Shown in pieces: positions 1-8,174 of a stretch of 17,494 nt of DNA. The notes under the pieces were generated by a model, which saw only the letters and a list, made by a program, of their open reading frames with translations, did no database searches and was not told the origin of the DNA. A program made the position numbers and the translations under genes. This DNA comes from Bacteroidaceae bacterium (GTDB lineage: Bacteria > Bacteroidota > Bacteroidia > Bacteroidales > Bacteroidaceae): assembly GCA_021443405.1 (NCBI GenBank), contig JABUUA010000017.1, forward strand, positions 1 to 17,494, given 5' to 3'. Each line of letters starts with the position of its first letter. Position 1 is the stretch's first letter.

Positions 1-139
1 TTACTGGGCTTCGGGGCAACGAATTGTGCTGTTTTGAGTTTTACCGGACAGCAATATTTGAGATTAATACTTTTGTTTGTTTTGATAAACGGCCGTTGTC
101 TTCCGTTGGGTGAGGTACCCTTCCCTTCGTTTGACGCTG

Positions 140-169
140 CAAAGTTACAACATTTCATTCGGACACAAG
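140..169 (-). promoter_or_regulatory. Bacteroidetes-type promoter reading off the left edge
   Basis: The minus strand carries TAACTTTG at 147-140, a perfect TAnnTTTG -7 element, with TTG at 169-167 and 19 nt between them as a -33 element. Transcription would start near 133 and run leftward out of the window. The gene it serves is not visible. Confidence 0.5.
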
Positions 170-272
170 TACCATATATGGTCACAACAGGCCAATATGC
201 GTTAAAATTGACCATAATGGTTCACAACTGGCTCTTCGTTCTCCAACCCCTGTCACCGCGGTACATGAAGAA

Positions 273-300
273 GGCCCCCCGGATTCACATCCAAGGAGCC
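273..300 (-). terminator. Possible terminator after the DUF4248 gene
   Basis: On the minus strand GGCTCC pairs with GGGGCC (one G-U pair), and an inner GGAT/ATCC hairpin stacks inside. It lies about 30 nt past the DUF4248 stop codon. It is followed by a pyrimidine stretch (TTCTTC) but not a clean U run, so the call is tentative. Confidence 0.35.
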
Positions 301-331
301 CCATAACAATATATGTATTCGAGTTAGTAAG

Positions 332-559
332 TTAACAAGGACCAAGGCACTCGTAGATGAGCGCTACCTGCAACGGAGTGAACCATCGCTGCTTCTTATG
401 GTACCCGGCATTGGCCAGTTTGGTAGGAAGGTCGGGGTGTCGGTTGATCCAGTCCATAAGTGTCCTCCGTGCTGTCCGGGGCGTCACTCCGGGACAATAG
501 GCGCACGCCAGTTCTATTTTGGGGCGTCCTTCGACGCCAGAAAGCAAATCGATATCCAT
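332..559 (-). CDS. DUF4248 domain-containing small protein
   Basis: This 75-residue protein matches the Bacteroidales DUF4248 family from memory. The pattern is an N-terminal ELACAYCPGVTPRTARRTL-type segment (about residues 16-34), a central aromatic 'DWINRHPDL' stretch, and a C-terminal 'FTPLQVALIYECLG' motif near residue 60. The function is unknown. The helix-turn-helix-like layout and the family's usual place beside nucleoid-protein genes suggest a role in DNA binding or gene regulation, which is inference. It is the last gene of a minus-strand run: S24 regulator, a 49-residue membrane protein, then this gene, with gaps of 62 and 73 nt and no strong promoter between them. The length is normal for the family. 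The HU-type gene often seen near DUF4248 is absent from the visible region. Confidence 0.8.
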   Translation of the reverse strand: MDIDLLSGVEGRPKIELACAYCPGVTPRTARRTLMDWINRHPDLPTKLANAGYHKKQRWFTPLQVALIYECLGPC

Positions 560-632
560 TGTTTTATTAGATTAGCATTTATTGTGTGACTACCATCGGG
601 ACTTCAGCGACCGCGTGATACGAAGCCAATGC

Positions 633-782
633 TTAGACGTACTGCAAGAAGGCCAGGAAGATGCCCACGAAGGCAGCGGTACAAAGTATCTGTGCGAACT
701 CGTCGGTGTTCTCACGACTGCTGAGGTTGAACAAGCACTTGAAGTTGCTCTCTGAGATGATTTGTTTAACAATCTTTGACAT
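633..782 (-). CDS. 49-residue single-pass membrane miniprotein, unknown function
   Basis: This short frame starts at the ATG at 782 and stops at TAA 633-635. The N-terminal half is charged and polar (MSKIVKQIISES...; an SRENTDEF segment near residues 22-29). The C-terminal half is one hydrophobic stretch (about residues 32-47, with TAAFVGIFLAFL), consistent with a single membrane segment with almost no tail. It sits between an S24 regulator and a DUF4248 gene in the same orientation, 62 nt after the former, so it is probably co-transcribed. An overlapping frame at 590-772 in another phase has unnatural Ser/Thr/Arg-rich composition and is a shadow. I do not recognise the family. DUF4248 loci in Bacteroidales often carry tiny membrane proteins, from memory, but this one is not an obvious match to those. 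Confidence 0.6.
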   Translation of the reverse strand: MSKIVKQIISESNFKCLFNLSSRENTDEFAQILCTAAFVGIFLAFLQYV

Positions 783-844
783 GATATTCGGTATTTATAG
801 TTAATAATGTAGGGTATTTCTATTCGGGTATGAGGGTGATAGAC

Positions 845-1471
845 TCAGAATTTGCGGATGAGACAGATGACACGATATACGGAAGCAATCTGGCTTTTCA
901 GCACCAGGAAGGGCTCGTACACAGGATTGTCGCTGTGAAGTGTCAGCCATGCCTCGGCGGGATCCACGCTGCGGATGCGCTTGACCATGCGCTCGCTGTC
1001 GGTAGTGAAGATGAGATAGATGTCGTTCGGGCGGATGCGCTCCAGTGAATCCAAGCGCTTCACGCCGATGATATCACCGTTCTCGATGGTGGGGTCCATG
1101 CTGCTGCCCGTGACGGGGAAGAATGCCTCGGCCTGGATGCCGGGAATGTTGATACGCTCCTTTGAGTGATCCTCATCGCCCATCTCCAGTTGTCCGGCGC
1201 TGGCGGGCAGGTAGGGATAGAAGGGGGCACCCGTCAAGGCGGCGCTCATGTTCACGGAACGGTGCTCGGGAACATCGGTACGCCCTTTCAACCAGTCGAG
1301 GTCCACCTCGGGGCAGTGCTGCATGATAAGAGCTATGCCGCGTTCGGGAATGTTGTCCTTGGCTATCCAATTGGCCACCGACGGCTGGGTAACGCCGATG
1401 ATGCGGGCAAAGCTTTGCTGCGTGCCACCGTACTCTTTAATCAGCGTTGTCAGTATCTCTTTTGTACTCAT
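845..1471 (-). CDS. S24/LexA-like transcriptional repressor (HTH plus serine-peptidase domain)
   Basis: The 208-residue protein has an N-terminal helix-turn-helix (about residues 17-40, QQSFARIIGVTQPSVANWI) and a C-terminal S24 domain. The catalytic pair is visible: Ser124 in GSSMDPT and Lys164 in MVKRI, with LexA-like spacing. An Ala-Gly dipeptide at 92-93 (in PASAGQ) lies 31 residues before the serine, close to where LexA and phage repressors are cut, so damage-triggered self-cleavage is possible but unproven. Its promoter overlaps an inverted repeat (1536-1553), which suggests autoregulation. It heads a small operon with a miniprotein and a DUF4248 gene. It could be a prophage-derived repressor, but no phage genes are nearby. 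It diverges from the acyltransferase gene, which it might also control. Confidence 0.85.
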   Translation of the reverse strand: MSTKEILTTLIKEYGGTQQSFARIIGVTQPSVANWIAKDNIPERGIALIMQHCPEVDLDWLKGRTDVPEHRSVNMSAALTGAPFYPYLPASAGQLEMGDEDHSKERINIPGIQAEAFFPVTGSSMDPTIENGDIIGVKRLDSLERIRPNDIYLIFTTDSERMVKRIRSVDPAEAWLTLHSDNPVYEPFLVLKSQIASVYRVICLIRKF

Positions 1472-1499
1472 TTTGGCTCTTATTATTTATTTGCTGATA

Positions 1500-1531
1500 C
1501 AAAATTATAAATTATTTTATATACCTCCAAA
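1500..1531 (-). promoter_or_regulatory. Promoter of the S24 regulator operon
   Basis: On the minus strand TAATTTTG (1507-1500) is a perfect TAnnTTTG element and TTTG (1531-1528) sits 20 nt upstream as the -33 element. The start would be near 1494, giving a leader of about 22 nt before the ATG at 1471. Confidence 0.65.
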
Positions 1532-1535
1532 TATT

Positions 1536-1553
1536 TTATCAATTATTTGATAA
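1536..1553. promoter_or_regulatory. Candidate operator: AT-rich inverted repeat
   Basis: TTATCAA and TTGATAA form perfect 7-bp arms around a 4-nt spacer, just upstream of the -33 element of the S24 gene. The position suits a repressor or activator site, most simply the S24 protein itself. The local AT-richness raises the chance of coincidence. Confidence 0.4.
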
Positions 1554-1680
1554 TTTATTTTATATTTTTATGAAATTGGTGTTATCTGACAGCATTCAGG
1601 CACCGCGGTGGAGAATACTACTCATCTATGGACGTGGGAGAAAAAAGGCGGTTGTTTAGTCGAAACTTACATTTTTTTTG

Positions 1681-1688
1681 TATCTTTG
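1681..1688 (+). promoter_or_regulatory. -7 element of the acyltransferase promoter
   Basis: TATCTTTG fits TAnnTTTG and lies 23 nt before the ATG at 1712. No well-spaced TTTG -33 box is present; the nearest is a TTG at 1652. A perfect 10-bp palindrome (CACCGCGGTG, 1601-1610) lies further upstream and could be a regulatory site. Confidence 0.5.
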
Positions 1689-1711
1689 TAGGCACCTAAA
1701 CAACTAATATC

Positions 1712-2824
1712 ATGGAAAAAGAAAGAGTCTATTTCTTGGATTATCTGCGTGTGGTGGCCTGCTTCATGGTGATGCTGGTGCACGCGAGTGAGAACTTCTA
1801 CGGCGCCAACTCGCCGGGCTTGGCGAGCAATATGTCGTTCGTGGCCAACGAAAGCAACCGGTTCTGGGTGGCTTTCTTCGACGGTTTTGTCAGTCGCGCC
1901 GCCGTTCCTCTCTTTATGATTACCTCCGCCTACCTGCTGGTGCCCTTGAAGTCAGGGCAGTCGATGGTTGAGTTCTACAAGCGTCGCTTCAAGCGCATCC
2001 TGCCGCCCATGATTTGTTTCTTCCTGCTCTACACCTTCTTGCCGCTGGCTTGGGGAGGCACGACGTGGGAGCAATCGATGGCCGACTTGCGCCTGCTGCC
2101 GTGGAATTTCCCTTCTCTGGCCGGTCACTTATGGTTCATGTATCCCCTCATCAGCCTATACATCATCATGCCCGTGGTCTCGCCTTGGCTCGAGAAGGTC
2201 TCGGCGAAGGACGAGCGGTTGTTCCTTTATTTCTTCGTGGCGACCACGTTCGTGCCCTTCATCCGCCGCTTCGTGACGCCCGAGCTATGGGGTGAATGTT
2301 TCTGGAATGGCTTCAACGGCATCTGGTATTGCTCGGGCTTCCTGGGTTATCTCGTACTGGCTCACTACACGCGCGTATATATAAAATGGACGCGCGCGAA
2401 GCGTGTGCGCGTAGGACTGACCTGCGCCGTGCTGGGCGCCGCCTTCACGGGTTGGTCGTTTTGGTTCAAGGGCACGCCGGGCACACTCATCGAAACGCCC
2501 ATGATTGAGTGGGCGTGGGAGTTCTGCACCTTCAATGTGCTCGTGCAGACCTTTGGCATTTTCCTGCTCTTCACGGCCATCCCTGAGCACAAAGTGCCAG
2601 CACTGGTGACCGACATCTCTAAGAAATCGTTCGGCATGTACCTCATGCACATGTTCTACCTCACCGCCATCGCCACATGGGTGATTGGCGAAGGAGGCGC
2701 TGCACAGCCCCAGTTGCCCGTCTGGACCGCCATCCCCATCATCGCCGTAGGTAGTTACGTATGTTGCTACGTCACCACCAAGGTGCTCAGCTACCTGCCC
2801 GGCTCCAAGTGGGTGGTGGGCTGA
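1712..2824 (+). CDS. Acyltransferase family 3 membrane protein (O-acetyltransferase-like)
   Basis: The 370-residue multipass protein opens with the signature of acyltransferase-3 enzymes: YFLDYLRVVACFMVMLVHAS, with the conserved His at residue 24, followed by a PLFMITSAYLL segment near residue 70 and a YKRRFKRILPP motif. Family members such as OafA/WecH transfer acetyl or other acyl groups to sugars of surface polysaccharides, cell-wall glycans or antibiotics at the inner membrane. About ten hydrophobic segments run through the sequence. The length is typical of the form without an extra periplasmic SGNH domain. It is a single gene with its own promoter, divergent from the S24 regulator; no glycan-synthesis genes are adjacent, so the substrate cannot be inferred. 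The start is the first ATG after the promoter. Confidence 0.85.
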   Translation: MEKERVYFLDYLRVVACFMVMLVHASENFYGANSPGLASNMSFVANESNRFWVAFFDGFVSRAAVPLFMITSAYLLVPLKSGQSMVEFYKRRFKRILPPMICFFLLYTFLPLAWGGTTWEQSMADLRLLPWNFPSLAGHLWFMYPLISLYIIMPVVSPWLEKVSAKDERLFLYFFVATTFVPFIRRFVTPELWGECFWNGFNGIWYCSGFLGYLVLAHYTRVYIKWTRAKRVRVGLTCAVLGAAFTGWSFWFKGTPGTLIETPMIEWAWEFCTFNVLVQTFGIFLLFTAIPEHKVPALVTDISKKSFGMYLMHMFYLTAIATWVIGEGGAAQPQLPVWTAIPIIAVGSYVCCYVTTKVLSYLPGSKWVVG

Positions 2825-2940
2825 AACAGCGAGTTTTTTCGTCAAAACGTCACATTTGCAGACATCTTGTCCATAGCTTTCCCCCTTGGCATGTTCTTGG
2901 TGAACCGAGGAGGTTGTAAGAACATAAAACAGATAAAGCT

Positions 2941-5451
2941 ATGAACATCAACAAATGCACTATCAAGGCGCAGGAGGCATTGCAAGAAGCAGTGCGTCTG
3001 GCGCAGAAACATGGCCAGCAAGCACTCGCTCCTGAACACTTGCTGGCTGCTGTGATGAAGGTGGGCGAGCAGGTTACTGGCTTCATCTTCCGAAAACTGG
3101 GCGTCAACGAAGCACACGTCTCACAAGCGTTGGAGGCTCAGATGGCCTCGCTGCCGCGTGTGCAAGGCGCTGGCGAGCCCTACCTGTCGCACGAGACCAA
3201 CACCGTGCTCAACCAGGCCGAGGAACTGGCCGTCAAGGGGGGTGACGAGTTTGTGAGCATAGAACCCATCCTGCAGGCCCTGCTGAAAGTGCCCAGCACC
3301 GCCAGCAACATCCTGAAGGACGCCGGCGTGACGGAGAAAGACCTGCAGGCCGCCATCCAGGAGTTGCGCGGGGGCGAGAAAGTCACGTCGCAGTCGAGCG
3401 AGGACACCTACCAGAGCCTGTCGAAGTACGCCAAGAACCTGGTGGAGGAAGCACGGGCCGGTCGCCTCGACCCCGTCATCGGGCGTGACGACGAAATCCG
3501 CCGCGTGCTGCAGATTCTGTCACGCCGCACCAAGAACAATCCCATCCTTATCGGCGAGCCCGGAACGGGTAAGACGGCCATCGTGGAGGGACTGGCACAC
3601 CGCATTCTACGCGGCGACGTGCCCGAGAACCTGCGCGACAAGCAGTTGTTCTCGCTCGACATGGGCGCGCTGATTGCCGGTGCCAAGTACAAGGGAGAGT
3701 TTGAAGAACGCCTCAAAAGCGTCATCAACGAGGTGACGAAGAGCGACGGCCGCATCATTTTGTTTATCGACGAAATCCACACGCTCGTGGGCGCCGGCAA
3801 GGGCGAAGGCGCGATGGACGCCGCCAACATCCTGAAGCCTGCCCTCGCACGCGGCGAGCTCCGCAGCATCGGTGCCACCACGCTCGACGAGTATCAGAAG
3901 TACTTCGAGAAGGACAAGGCCTTGGAACGCCGTTTCCAGAGCGTGATGGTGGAGGAACCCGACACGCTGGCCAGCATCAGCATCCTGCGCGGACTGAAGG
4001 AGCGTTACGAGAACCATCACAAGGTGCGCATCCAGGACGACGCCATCATTGCCGCGGTTGAACTGTCGCACCGCTACATCACTGAGCGCTTTCTGCCCGA
4101 CAAGGCCATCGACCTGATGGACGAAGCAGCCGCCAAGCTGCGCATGGAGCGCGACTCGGTGCCCGAGGAACTCGACGAAATCACGCGCCGACTGAAGCAA
4201 CTCGAGATTGAACGCGAGGCCATCAAGCGCGAGGGCGACTCGCAGAAACTGCAGTCGCTGGGCAAGGAAATCGCCGACCTGCAGGAACAAGAGGCAGCCT
4301 TCCGCTCGAAGTGGCAAGGCGAGAAGGAACTCGTCAACCGCATACAGCAGAACAAACAGCAGATAGAGCAACTCCGCTTCGAGGCCGACAACGCCGAGCG
4401 ACAAGGCGACTACGCCCGCGTGGCCGAGATACGTTACGGAAAGTTGCAGGCGCTGGAGGACGAAATCGGCAAGATACAGGAACAACTGAAGCAGGCGCAG
4501 GGCGCCGAAGCCATGGTGAAGGAGGAAGTAACCGACGACGACATCGCCGACGTGGTCAGCCGCTGGACGGGCATCCCTGTGAATCGCATGCAGATGAGCG
4601 AGCGAGAGAAACTGCTGTCGCTGGAGACCGAGCTCCACAAACGCGTCATCGGACAGAACGACGCCATCGAGGCCGTGAGCGATGCCGTGCGTCGCAGTCG
4701 TGCCGGGCTGCAGGATCCGCGCCGCCCCATCGGCAGTTTTATCTTTCTGGGCACTACGGGCGTGGGCAAGACGGAACTGGCACGGGCCCTCGCTGAGTAC
4801 CTGTTCGACGACGAACAGATGATGACGCGCATCGACATGAGCGAGTATCAGGAGAAGCACACCGTGAGCCGTCTCATCGGAGCGCCTCCGGGCTACGTCG
4901 GCTACGACGAGGGCGGCCAGCTCACCGAAGCGGTGCGCCGCAAGCCGTACTCCGTTGTGCTGTTCGACGAGATTGAGAAAGCGCACCCCGATGTCTTCAA
5001 CACGCTGTTGCAAGTGCTGGACGACGGACGCCTCACGGACGCGAAAGGGCGCACCGTCAATTTCAAGAATACGATTGTCATCATGACATCGAACCTCAAG
5101 CGCGAGCAACTTCGGAGCGTGATGCGCCCCGAATTCCTCAACCGCATCGACGAAATCATCGACTTCCAGCAACTCACCGCGGACCAGATACGCGAGGTGG
5201 TGCTCCTGCAAATCGGCGGTGTGCAGCGCATGCTCGAGGCCAACGGTGTGACGCTCCGCCTCACCGACGCCGCCATCGACCTGCTGGCCGAGGCGGGTTA
5301 CGACCCCGACTTCGGAGCGCGTCCCGTGAAGCGAGCCATCCAGCGCCTGCTGCTGAACGACCTCTCACGGGCTCTGCTGGGCACCGAGCTCGAACGCTCG
5401 AAACCCATCGTCGTGGAACGGACAGAGGGTCAACTGACCTTCCACAACTGA
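2941..5451 (+). CDS. clpB: ClpB AAA+ protein disaggregase
   Basis: ClpB is the cytoplasmic hexameric ATPase that, with DnaK, pulls polypeptides out of aggregates. The order is standard: Clp N-domain (1-145), NBD1 with Walker A GEPGTGKT (205-212), pore tyrosine in AKYKGEF (Tyr250), Walker B FIDE (D277/E278) and arginine fingers (R330/R331). A coiled-coil middle domain follows (about 400-525). NBD2 has Walker A GTTGVGKT (604-611), pore loop GYVGYDEGG, Walker B LFDEIE and sensor-2 GARPVKR. The protein is 836 residues, shorter than the usual 857-865. The missing part lies after sensor 1: only ten residues separate TSN (716-718) from RPEFLNR (729 on), against about 30 in E. coli ClpB from memory. 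No CIRCE element or clear heat-shock promoter is visible in the 116-nt leader region. Confidence 0.95.
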   Translation: MNINKCTIKAQEALQEAVRLAQKHGQQALAPEHLLAAVMKVGEQVTGFIFRKLGVNEAHVSQALEAQMASLPRVQGAGEPYLSHETNTVLNQAEELAVKGGDEFVSIEPILQALLKVPSTASNILKDAGVTEKDLQAAIQELRGGEKVTSQSSEDTYQSLSKYAKNLVEEARAGRLDPVIGRDDEIRRVLQILSRRTKNNPILIGEPGTGKTAIVEGLAHRILRGDVPENLRDKQLFSLDMGALIAGAKYKGEFEERLKSVINEVTKSDGRIILFIDEIHTLVGAGKGEGAMDAANILKPALARGELRSIGATTLDEYQKYFEKDKALERRFQSVMVEEPDTLASISILRGLKERYENHHKVRIQDDAIIAAVELSHRYITERFLPDKAIDLMDEAAAKLRMERDSVPEELDEITRRLKQLEIEREAIKREGDSQKLQSLGKEIADLQEQEAAFRSKWQGEKELVNRIQQNKQQIEQLRFEADNAERQGDYARVAEIRYGKLQALEDEIGKIQEQLKQAQGAEAMVKEEVTDDDIADVVSRWTGIPVNRMQMSEREKLLSLETELHKRVIGQNDAIEAVSDAVRRSRAGLQDPRRPIGSFIFLGTTGVGKTELARALAEYLFDDEQMMTRIDMSEYQEKHTVSRLIGAPPGYVGYDEGGQLTEAVRRKPYSVVLFDEIEKAHPDVFNTLLQVLDDGRLTDAKGRTVNFKNTIVIMTSNLKREQLRSVMRPEFLNRIDEIIDFQQLTADQIREVVLLQIGGVQRMLEANGVTLRLTDAAIDLLAEAGYDPDFGARPVKRAIQRLLLNDLSRALLGTELERSKPIVVERTEGQLTFHN

Positions 5452-5532
5452 ACCCAAAGCGGTCATTAGACCGTCCTACGGCCTCTTCACATGCTTTCTG
5501 CCTCTGTCTTGCTCCTTCCACCCCTGTCTTCG

Positions 5533-5625
5533 GTCACGATGGAACCCCATCGCTCCCTCAGACAGTTGCAAAAATCCCTGCAACATAGACATGAAATCAA
5601 GGCGAAGCCTAATGAACGATTTGGG
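5533..5625 (+). repeat. 93-bp dispersed hairpin repeat, copy 1
   Basis: This copy matches 17402-17494 (opposite strand) over the same 93 bp without gaps. The two ends are nearly identical and the middle differs. Three hairpins can be drawn: CGATGG/CCATCG around AACC (5537-5552); GTTGCA/TGCAAC (5565-5570 with 5579-5584); and AAATC/GATTT (5594-5598 with 5618-5622) enclosing AGGC/GCCT. The second hairpin keeps pairing in the other copy although its bases differ. It lies 81 bp past clpB in the convergent gap. A frame starting MEPHRSL is open in both copies, but the middle changes are mostly non-synonymous, so I read it as structure rather than a gene. Confidence 0.8.
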
Positions 5626-5642
5626 CTAAACAACGAGCCACA

Positions 5643-5658
5643 CGGGAATCTTTTCCCG
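5643..5658. other. Hairpin next to the 93-bp repeat
   Basis: CGGGAA and TTCCCG form a perfect 6-bp stem with a TCTT loop, extended by flanking GAGC/GCTC. It sits 17 bp after the repeat and is not shared with the second copy. It may be part of the clpB 3' end structure. Confidence 0.45.
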
Positions 5659-5675
5659 GCTCCCTATCAGCAAAC

Positions 5676-5709
5676 AACAGCGCAGCTTCGGAAAGGAAGC
5701 TGCGCTGTT
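5676..5709. terminator. Two-way intrinsic terminator between clpB and the glycosylase gene
   Basis: AACAGCGCAGCTTC pairs perfectly with GAAGCTGCGCTGTT (14 bp) around a GGAAAG loop. On the plus strand it runs into TTTATTATT, a good terminator for clpB. On the minus strand the stem is followed by GTTTGC, weaker but enough to suggest it also ends the glycosylase transcript. Confidence 0.85.
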
Positions 5710-5735
5710 TTATTATTCCTGCCGTGGTGCATCGC

Positions 5736-6320
5736 CTACACCATGCCCAAATCCTCGAACATCACGCGGTAGGCGGCTGCCTTTTTGGCAAGTGCCAAGG
5801 GATAGGCACGCGAGGTGCTGGGCATGCGGTAGAGGCGGAAGGACTGACCGGACAAGCAGAATGCGGTGAAGCCACCCATGGGCGGTTGTGCAATGCCGAA
5901 GCGCTCGCACAGTGTGTCTGCGGCCTTCTGCCCCGTGGTCACGATGGCGCGGCACGCGGGCATGCGAGCCAGCAGGGCCTCCACATCGGTGGGCGTCACC
6001 ACCTCGAGAAACTTGTCCGAGGCATTGTCCTGCAGCCGGCGAACGGCAGACGCCGTGTCAAAGATGCCAATGCCCACACGCTGGAGAAAGGCCACGATGG
6101 CGTCCTTGCGATAGGACTTGGCAGGCACATCGACGAAGTGAAGCGGGTCGCCGTGGAAGACGAGACCGAGCACACGCCACATGTCGTTGGTGAAATTGGG
6201 GTAATAGAACGACATGGCCCAACGTTTCTGCTGGGGCGGGAAGGAACCGAGCATCAGCAGACGACCATTCTCAGGCAGGAACGGCTCCAACGGATGCTGT
6301 TCAACAGGGATATTGTCCAT
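5736..6320 (-). CDS. Uracil-DNA glycosylase superfamily protein (deoxyinosine/mismatch type)
   Basis: The 194-residue protein shows the uracil-DNA glycosylase superfamily fold motifs: motif 1 LMLGSFPPQ (22-30), the YYPNFTNDMW stretch (39-48) that resembles the YYxxPxNxFW segment of family 6 hypoxanthine-DNA glycosylases, and the C-terminal MPSTSRAYP loop (166-174), comparable with LPSTSPA. Such enzymes remove deaminated bases from DNA by cutting the N-glycosidic bond, starting base-excision repair in the cytoplasm. The exact substrate (uracil, hypoxanthine or mismatched base) cannot be read from sequence. The start lies 14 nt after the stop of the upstream DUF4153 gene, so the two are probably one transcript, ending at the 5676-5709 terminator. 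The full length is present. Confidence 0.8.
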   Translation of the reverse strand: MDNIPVEQHPLEPFLPENGRLLMLGSFPPQQKRWAMSFYYPNFTNDMWRVLGLVFHGDPLHFVDVPAKSYRKDAIVAFLQRVGIGIFDTASAVRRLQDNASDKFLEVVTPTDVEALLARMPACRAIVTTGQKAADTLCERFGIAQPPMGGFTAFCLSGQSFRLYRMPSTSRAYPLALAKKAAAYRVMFEDLGMV

Positions 6321-6334
6321 AGGCGACGGGGGCG

Positions 6335-7933
6335 TCAGGGTTGCTTGAAAATGATAGGCGACAGGCCTTCGACGGAGAGGCGACCCTCGTCGTCGATGAC
6401 CTGAATGCGGTCGAACACAAAGGTGTAGCCCTCGGGTGTGTCGAAGGCAAACAGTTCGGCAGGCAACTCCTCAGCGCCAGAGCGATAGAGTTTCTCGATG
6501 CGCTGCTTATGCGATGTCATGGAGAAGGTGAGGTGCAGGCGGTCGGGAACGACGAACACCAGCGTGGAGTCATCCCAGCGGGCGCTGGCTTCACTCTCCA
6601 CCAGCGTGCCGAAGCGGCCGCTGAGTTCGGGACGCACATACAGTTGCACTTCGTAGCGTCCCTCGACGCAGGGCAGTTCGGGCAATGTGCCAAACTGCTG
6701 ACGAGTGGCGGTGGAATCGGCCTGCGCCAAGTAACGGTACGTCGATTTTATCTCGTCGCGATGGTCGGCGGTGAGAGAGTCAGGCCACTGTTGCTGCAGG
6801 AAACGGCCTTCTTCGTCTAGCATGCCGTAGTGCTGCGCCAGGGCTTGCAGATGGTGTTGCTGACTGCGGCGGGCCACGGCACGCGCCGTGATGCCGGGTA
6901 CGAAGGAAGTGAGCACGACGGCCGCGGCGACGAACAGCACCATGCAACGATAGCTACGCCAGCGGGGCACGCAGAGCAACAGCACGCAGAGCGTCATCAC
7001 CACACCCACGGCCAGCAGGTGGTAACGGGGAGCGGTAATGCCATACTGCCCGACACGATAGAGAACACCCACCCAGAACATGGCGAGCATGGGCAGACTC
7101 ACAAAACCAATCCAGCGCACAGGAATACTCCACAGGCGCGCGGGGCGGAGTTCCTGATAGACGGCCACGAGCAACCACCCAGCCATGAAAGCAATCACCA
7201 TCCAGGCGATGCCGCCCTCGGGCAGTTCCCACAGGGCCACCACTCTGGCGAAATAGGCGTAGAGCATGAGCGTGTAGAGCACCAAGGACACGGGTACGAT
7301 GCCGTTGAACACCACGTTGGCGAGGCGATTGGGCTGCGCGGGTGCGTCGGCCGACTGGGCAAAGAAATAGAGAAACGCCAGCGGCGTGACCAGTCCGAAC
7401 GCGATGTTGACGACGTGTGAGAGGTACGATGAATTGACGCCGAACAACAGCCGGTAGCTCTCCATCACGATGAAGCTCGCCACCAAACAGCACACGCCGA
7501 CCAGCACTCCCTGCGCCATGCTGACCAGCAAGCGGTAGGCGTTGCCAGCCATCGAGCGGTTGTCCCTGCCGCTGCCGCACAACAGCAAGGCACAAAGGGC
7601 GAGCGGATAGGCCATCACCCATTCGGGTTGCTGGATGAGTTCGCGCACCGCCGGCACGAGTACGGCCACTGCCGCCAGCGCCACGCCGTAGTAGGCCCAG
7701 CGTCCCACGCCGCGCGCCCGCGTCCACCGATTGAGAACGAAGGCACCCACGAAGCACAAGGGCAGCATGAACGCCGATTTCCCCATCCCGCTACGGACTT
7801 CGAACGACAGTTCCATCACAATCATCACCTCCATAAAGGCGAAGAAAAGCAGGCAGACAAACACCTCCACGGGGTACGTCGAGGGCAGAGATTCAACCTG
7901 TTTTCTAAGTGCATCAAAATCAATACGCTTCAT
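6335..7933 (-). CDS. DUF4153 multipass membrane protein
   Basis: The 532-residue protein has about ten hydrophobic segments in the first 345 residues (for example 24-42, 54-68, 80-97, 138-158, 170-192, 210-230, 241-258, 277-292, 304-322, 329-346), then a soluble C-terminal part of about 185 residues. The layout and sequence style match Bacteroidetes DUF4153 proteins, whose function is unknown. No catalytic motif stands out. It is followed 14 nt later by the glycosylase gene and probably leads that operon. Its promoter is flanked by two copies of a 19-bp palindromic site, so expression is likely controlled by a dedicated regulator that is not in the window. The start ATG at 7933 follows the -7 element by about 42 nt. 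Confidence 0.75.
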   Translation of the reverse strand: MKRIDFDALRKQVESLPSTYPVEVFVCLLFFAFMEVMIVMELSFEVRSGMGKSAFMLPLCFVGAFVLNRWTRARGVGRWAYYGVALAAVAVLVPAVRELIQQPEWVMAYPLALCALLLCGSGRDNRSMAGNAYRLLVSMAQGVLVGVCCLVASFIVMESYRLLFGVNSSYLSHVVNIAFGLVTPLAFLYFFAQSADAPAQPNRLANVVFNGIVPVSLVLYTLMLYAYFARVVALWELPEGGIAWMVIAFMAGWLLVAVYQELRPARLWSIPVRWIGFVSLPMLAMFWVGVLYRVGQYGITAPRYHLLAVGVVMTLCVLLLCVPRWRSYRCMVLFVAAAVVLTSFVPGITARAVARRSQQHHLQALAQHYGMLDEEGRFLQQQWPDSLTADHRDEIKSTYRYLAQADSTATRQQFGTLPELPCVEGRYEVQLYVRPELSGRFGTLVESEASARWDDSTLVFVVPDRLHLTFSMTSHKQRIEKLYRSGAEELPAELFAFDTPEGYTFVFDRIQVIDDEGRLSVEGLSPIIFKQP

Positions 7934-7942
7934 AAGAGCTAC

Positions 7943-8004
7943 ATTTTTCTAAGAAAAAAATTATTTTTTTCTGGACAAATTTACAATTTTTCTAAGAAAA
8001 AAAT
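7943..8004. promoter_or_regulatory. Paired 19-bp palindromic sites flanking the DUF4153 promoter
   Basis: The sequence ATTTTTCTAAGAAAAAAAT occurs twice without mismatch, at 7943-7961 and 7986-8004, 43 bp apart or about four helical turns. Each has 7-bp arms (TTTTTCT/AGAAAAA on one strand reading). The -7 element TAAATTTG lies between them on the minus strand (7983-7976), the ideal place for a repressor dimer pair. A 9-bp partial copy (TTTTCTAAG, 7901-7909) lies 44 bp further on, inside the coding start. A near-palindrome AGTCA...TGACT (8009-8024) sits just upstream. Confidence 0.6.
7976..7983 (-). promoter_or_regulatory. -7 element of the DUF4153-glycosylase operon
   Basis: TAAATTTG on the minus strand fits TAnnTTTG. 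The -33 region coincides with the T-tract of the upstream palindromic site instead of a TTTG box, so binding there would block RNA polymerase. Confidence 0.55.
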
Positions 8005-8102
8005 GTTCAGTCACGCGCATGACTAACACAGTTTAACTAAAAGACCCTTTTCTGCCACCTCGGCGCGACGGTTTCTTCGTCCTAACAAATGCACACAAAT
8101 AA

Positions 8103-8150
8103 GCGGTTCCTTCAGCACCGACGCAAGGAGGTCGGCAACAAAAGAACCGC
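8103..8150 (-). terminator. Stem-loop terminator of the S9 peptidase gene
   Basis: GCGGTTC and GAACCGC close a long stem, extended in RNA by U-A and G-U pairs, with an inner CCGAC/GTCGG hairpin. It lies 25 nt after the S9 stop codon and is followed on the minus strand by TTATTTGTG. The U run is imperfect, so a role in mRNA 3' end protection is also possible. Confidence 0.55.
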
Positions 8151-8174
8151 ATGTTTCTTGACGCAGACAAGGAA

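Larger units (their letters stand above)
1..331. other. Left-edge region without a convincing gene
   Basis: No reading frame here resembles a protein I recognise. An open frame from 34 to 306 on the plus strand has no family resemblance and no upstream signals, so I do not call it. The stretch holds a terminator-like hairpin at 273-300 and a leftward promoter at 140-169. Between that promoter and the window edge the minus strand has no ATG, so any gene it serves starts beyond base 1 and has a leader of more than 130 nt. The first 60 bases could be the end of an insertion sequence lying outside the window, but this cannot be shown here. Confidence 0.5.
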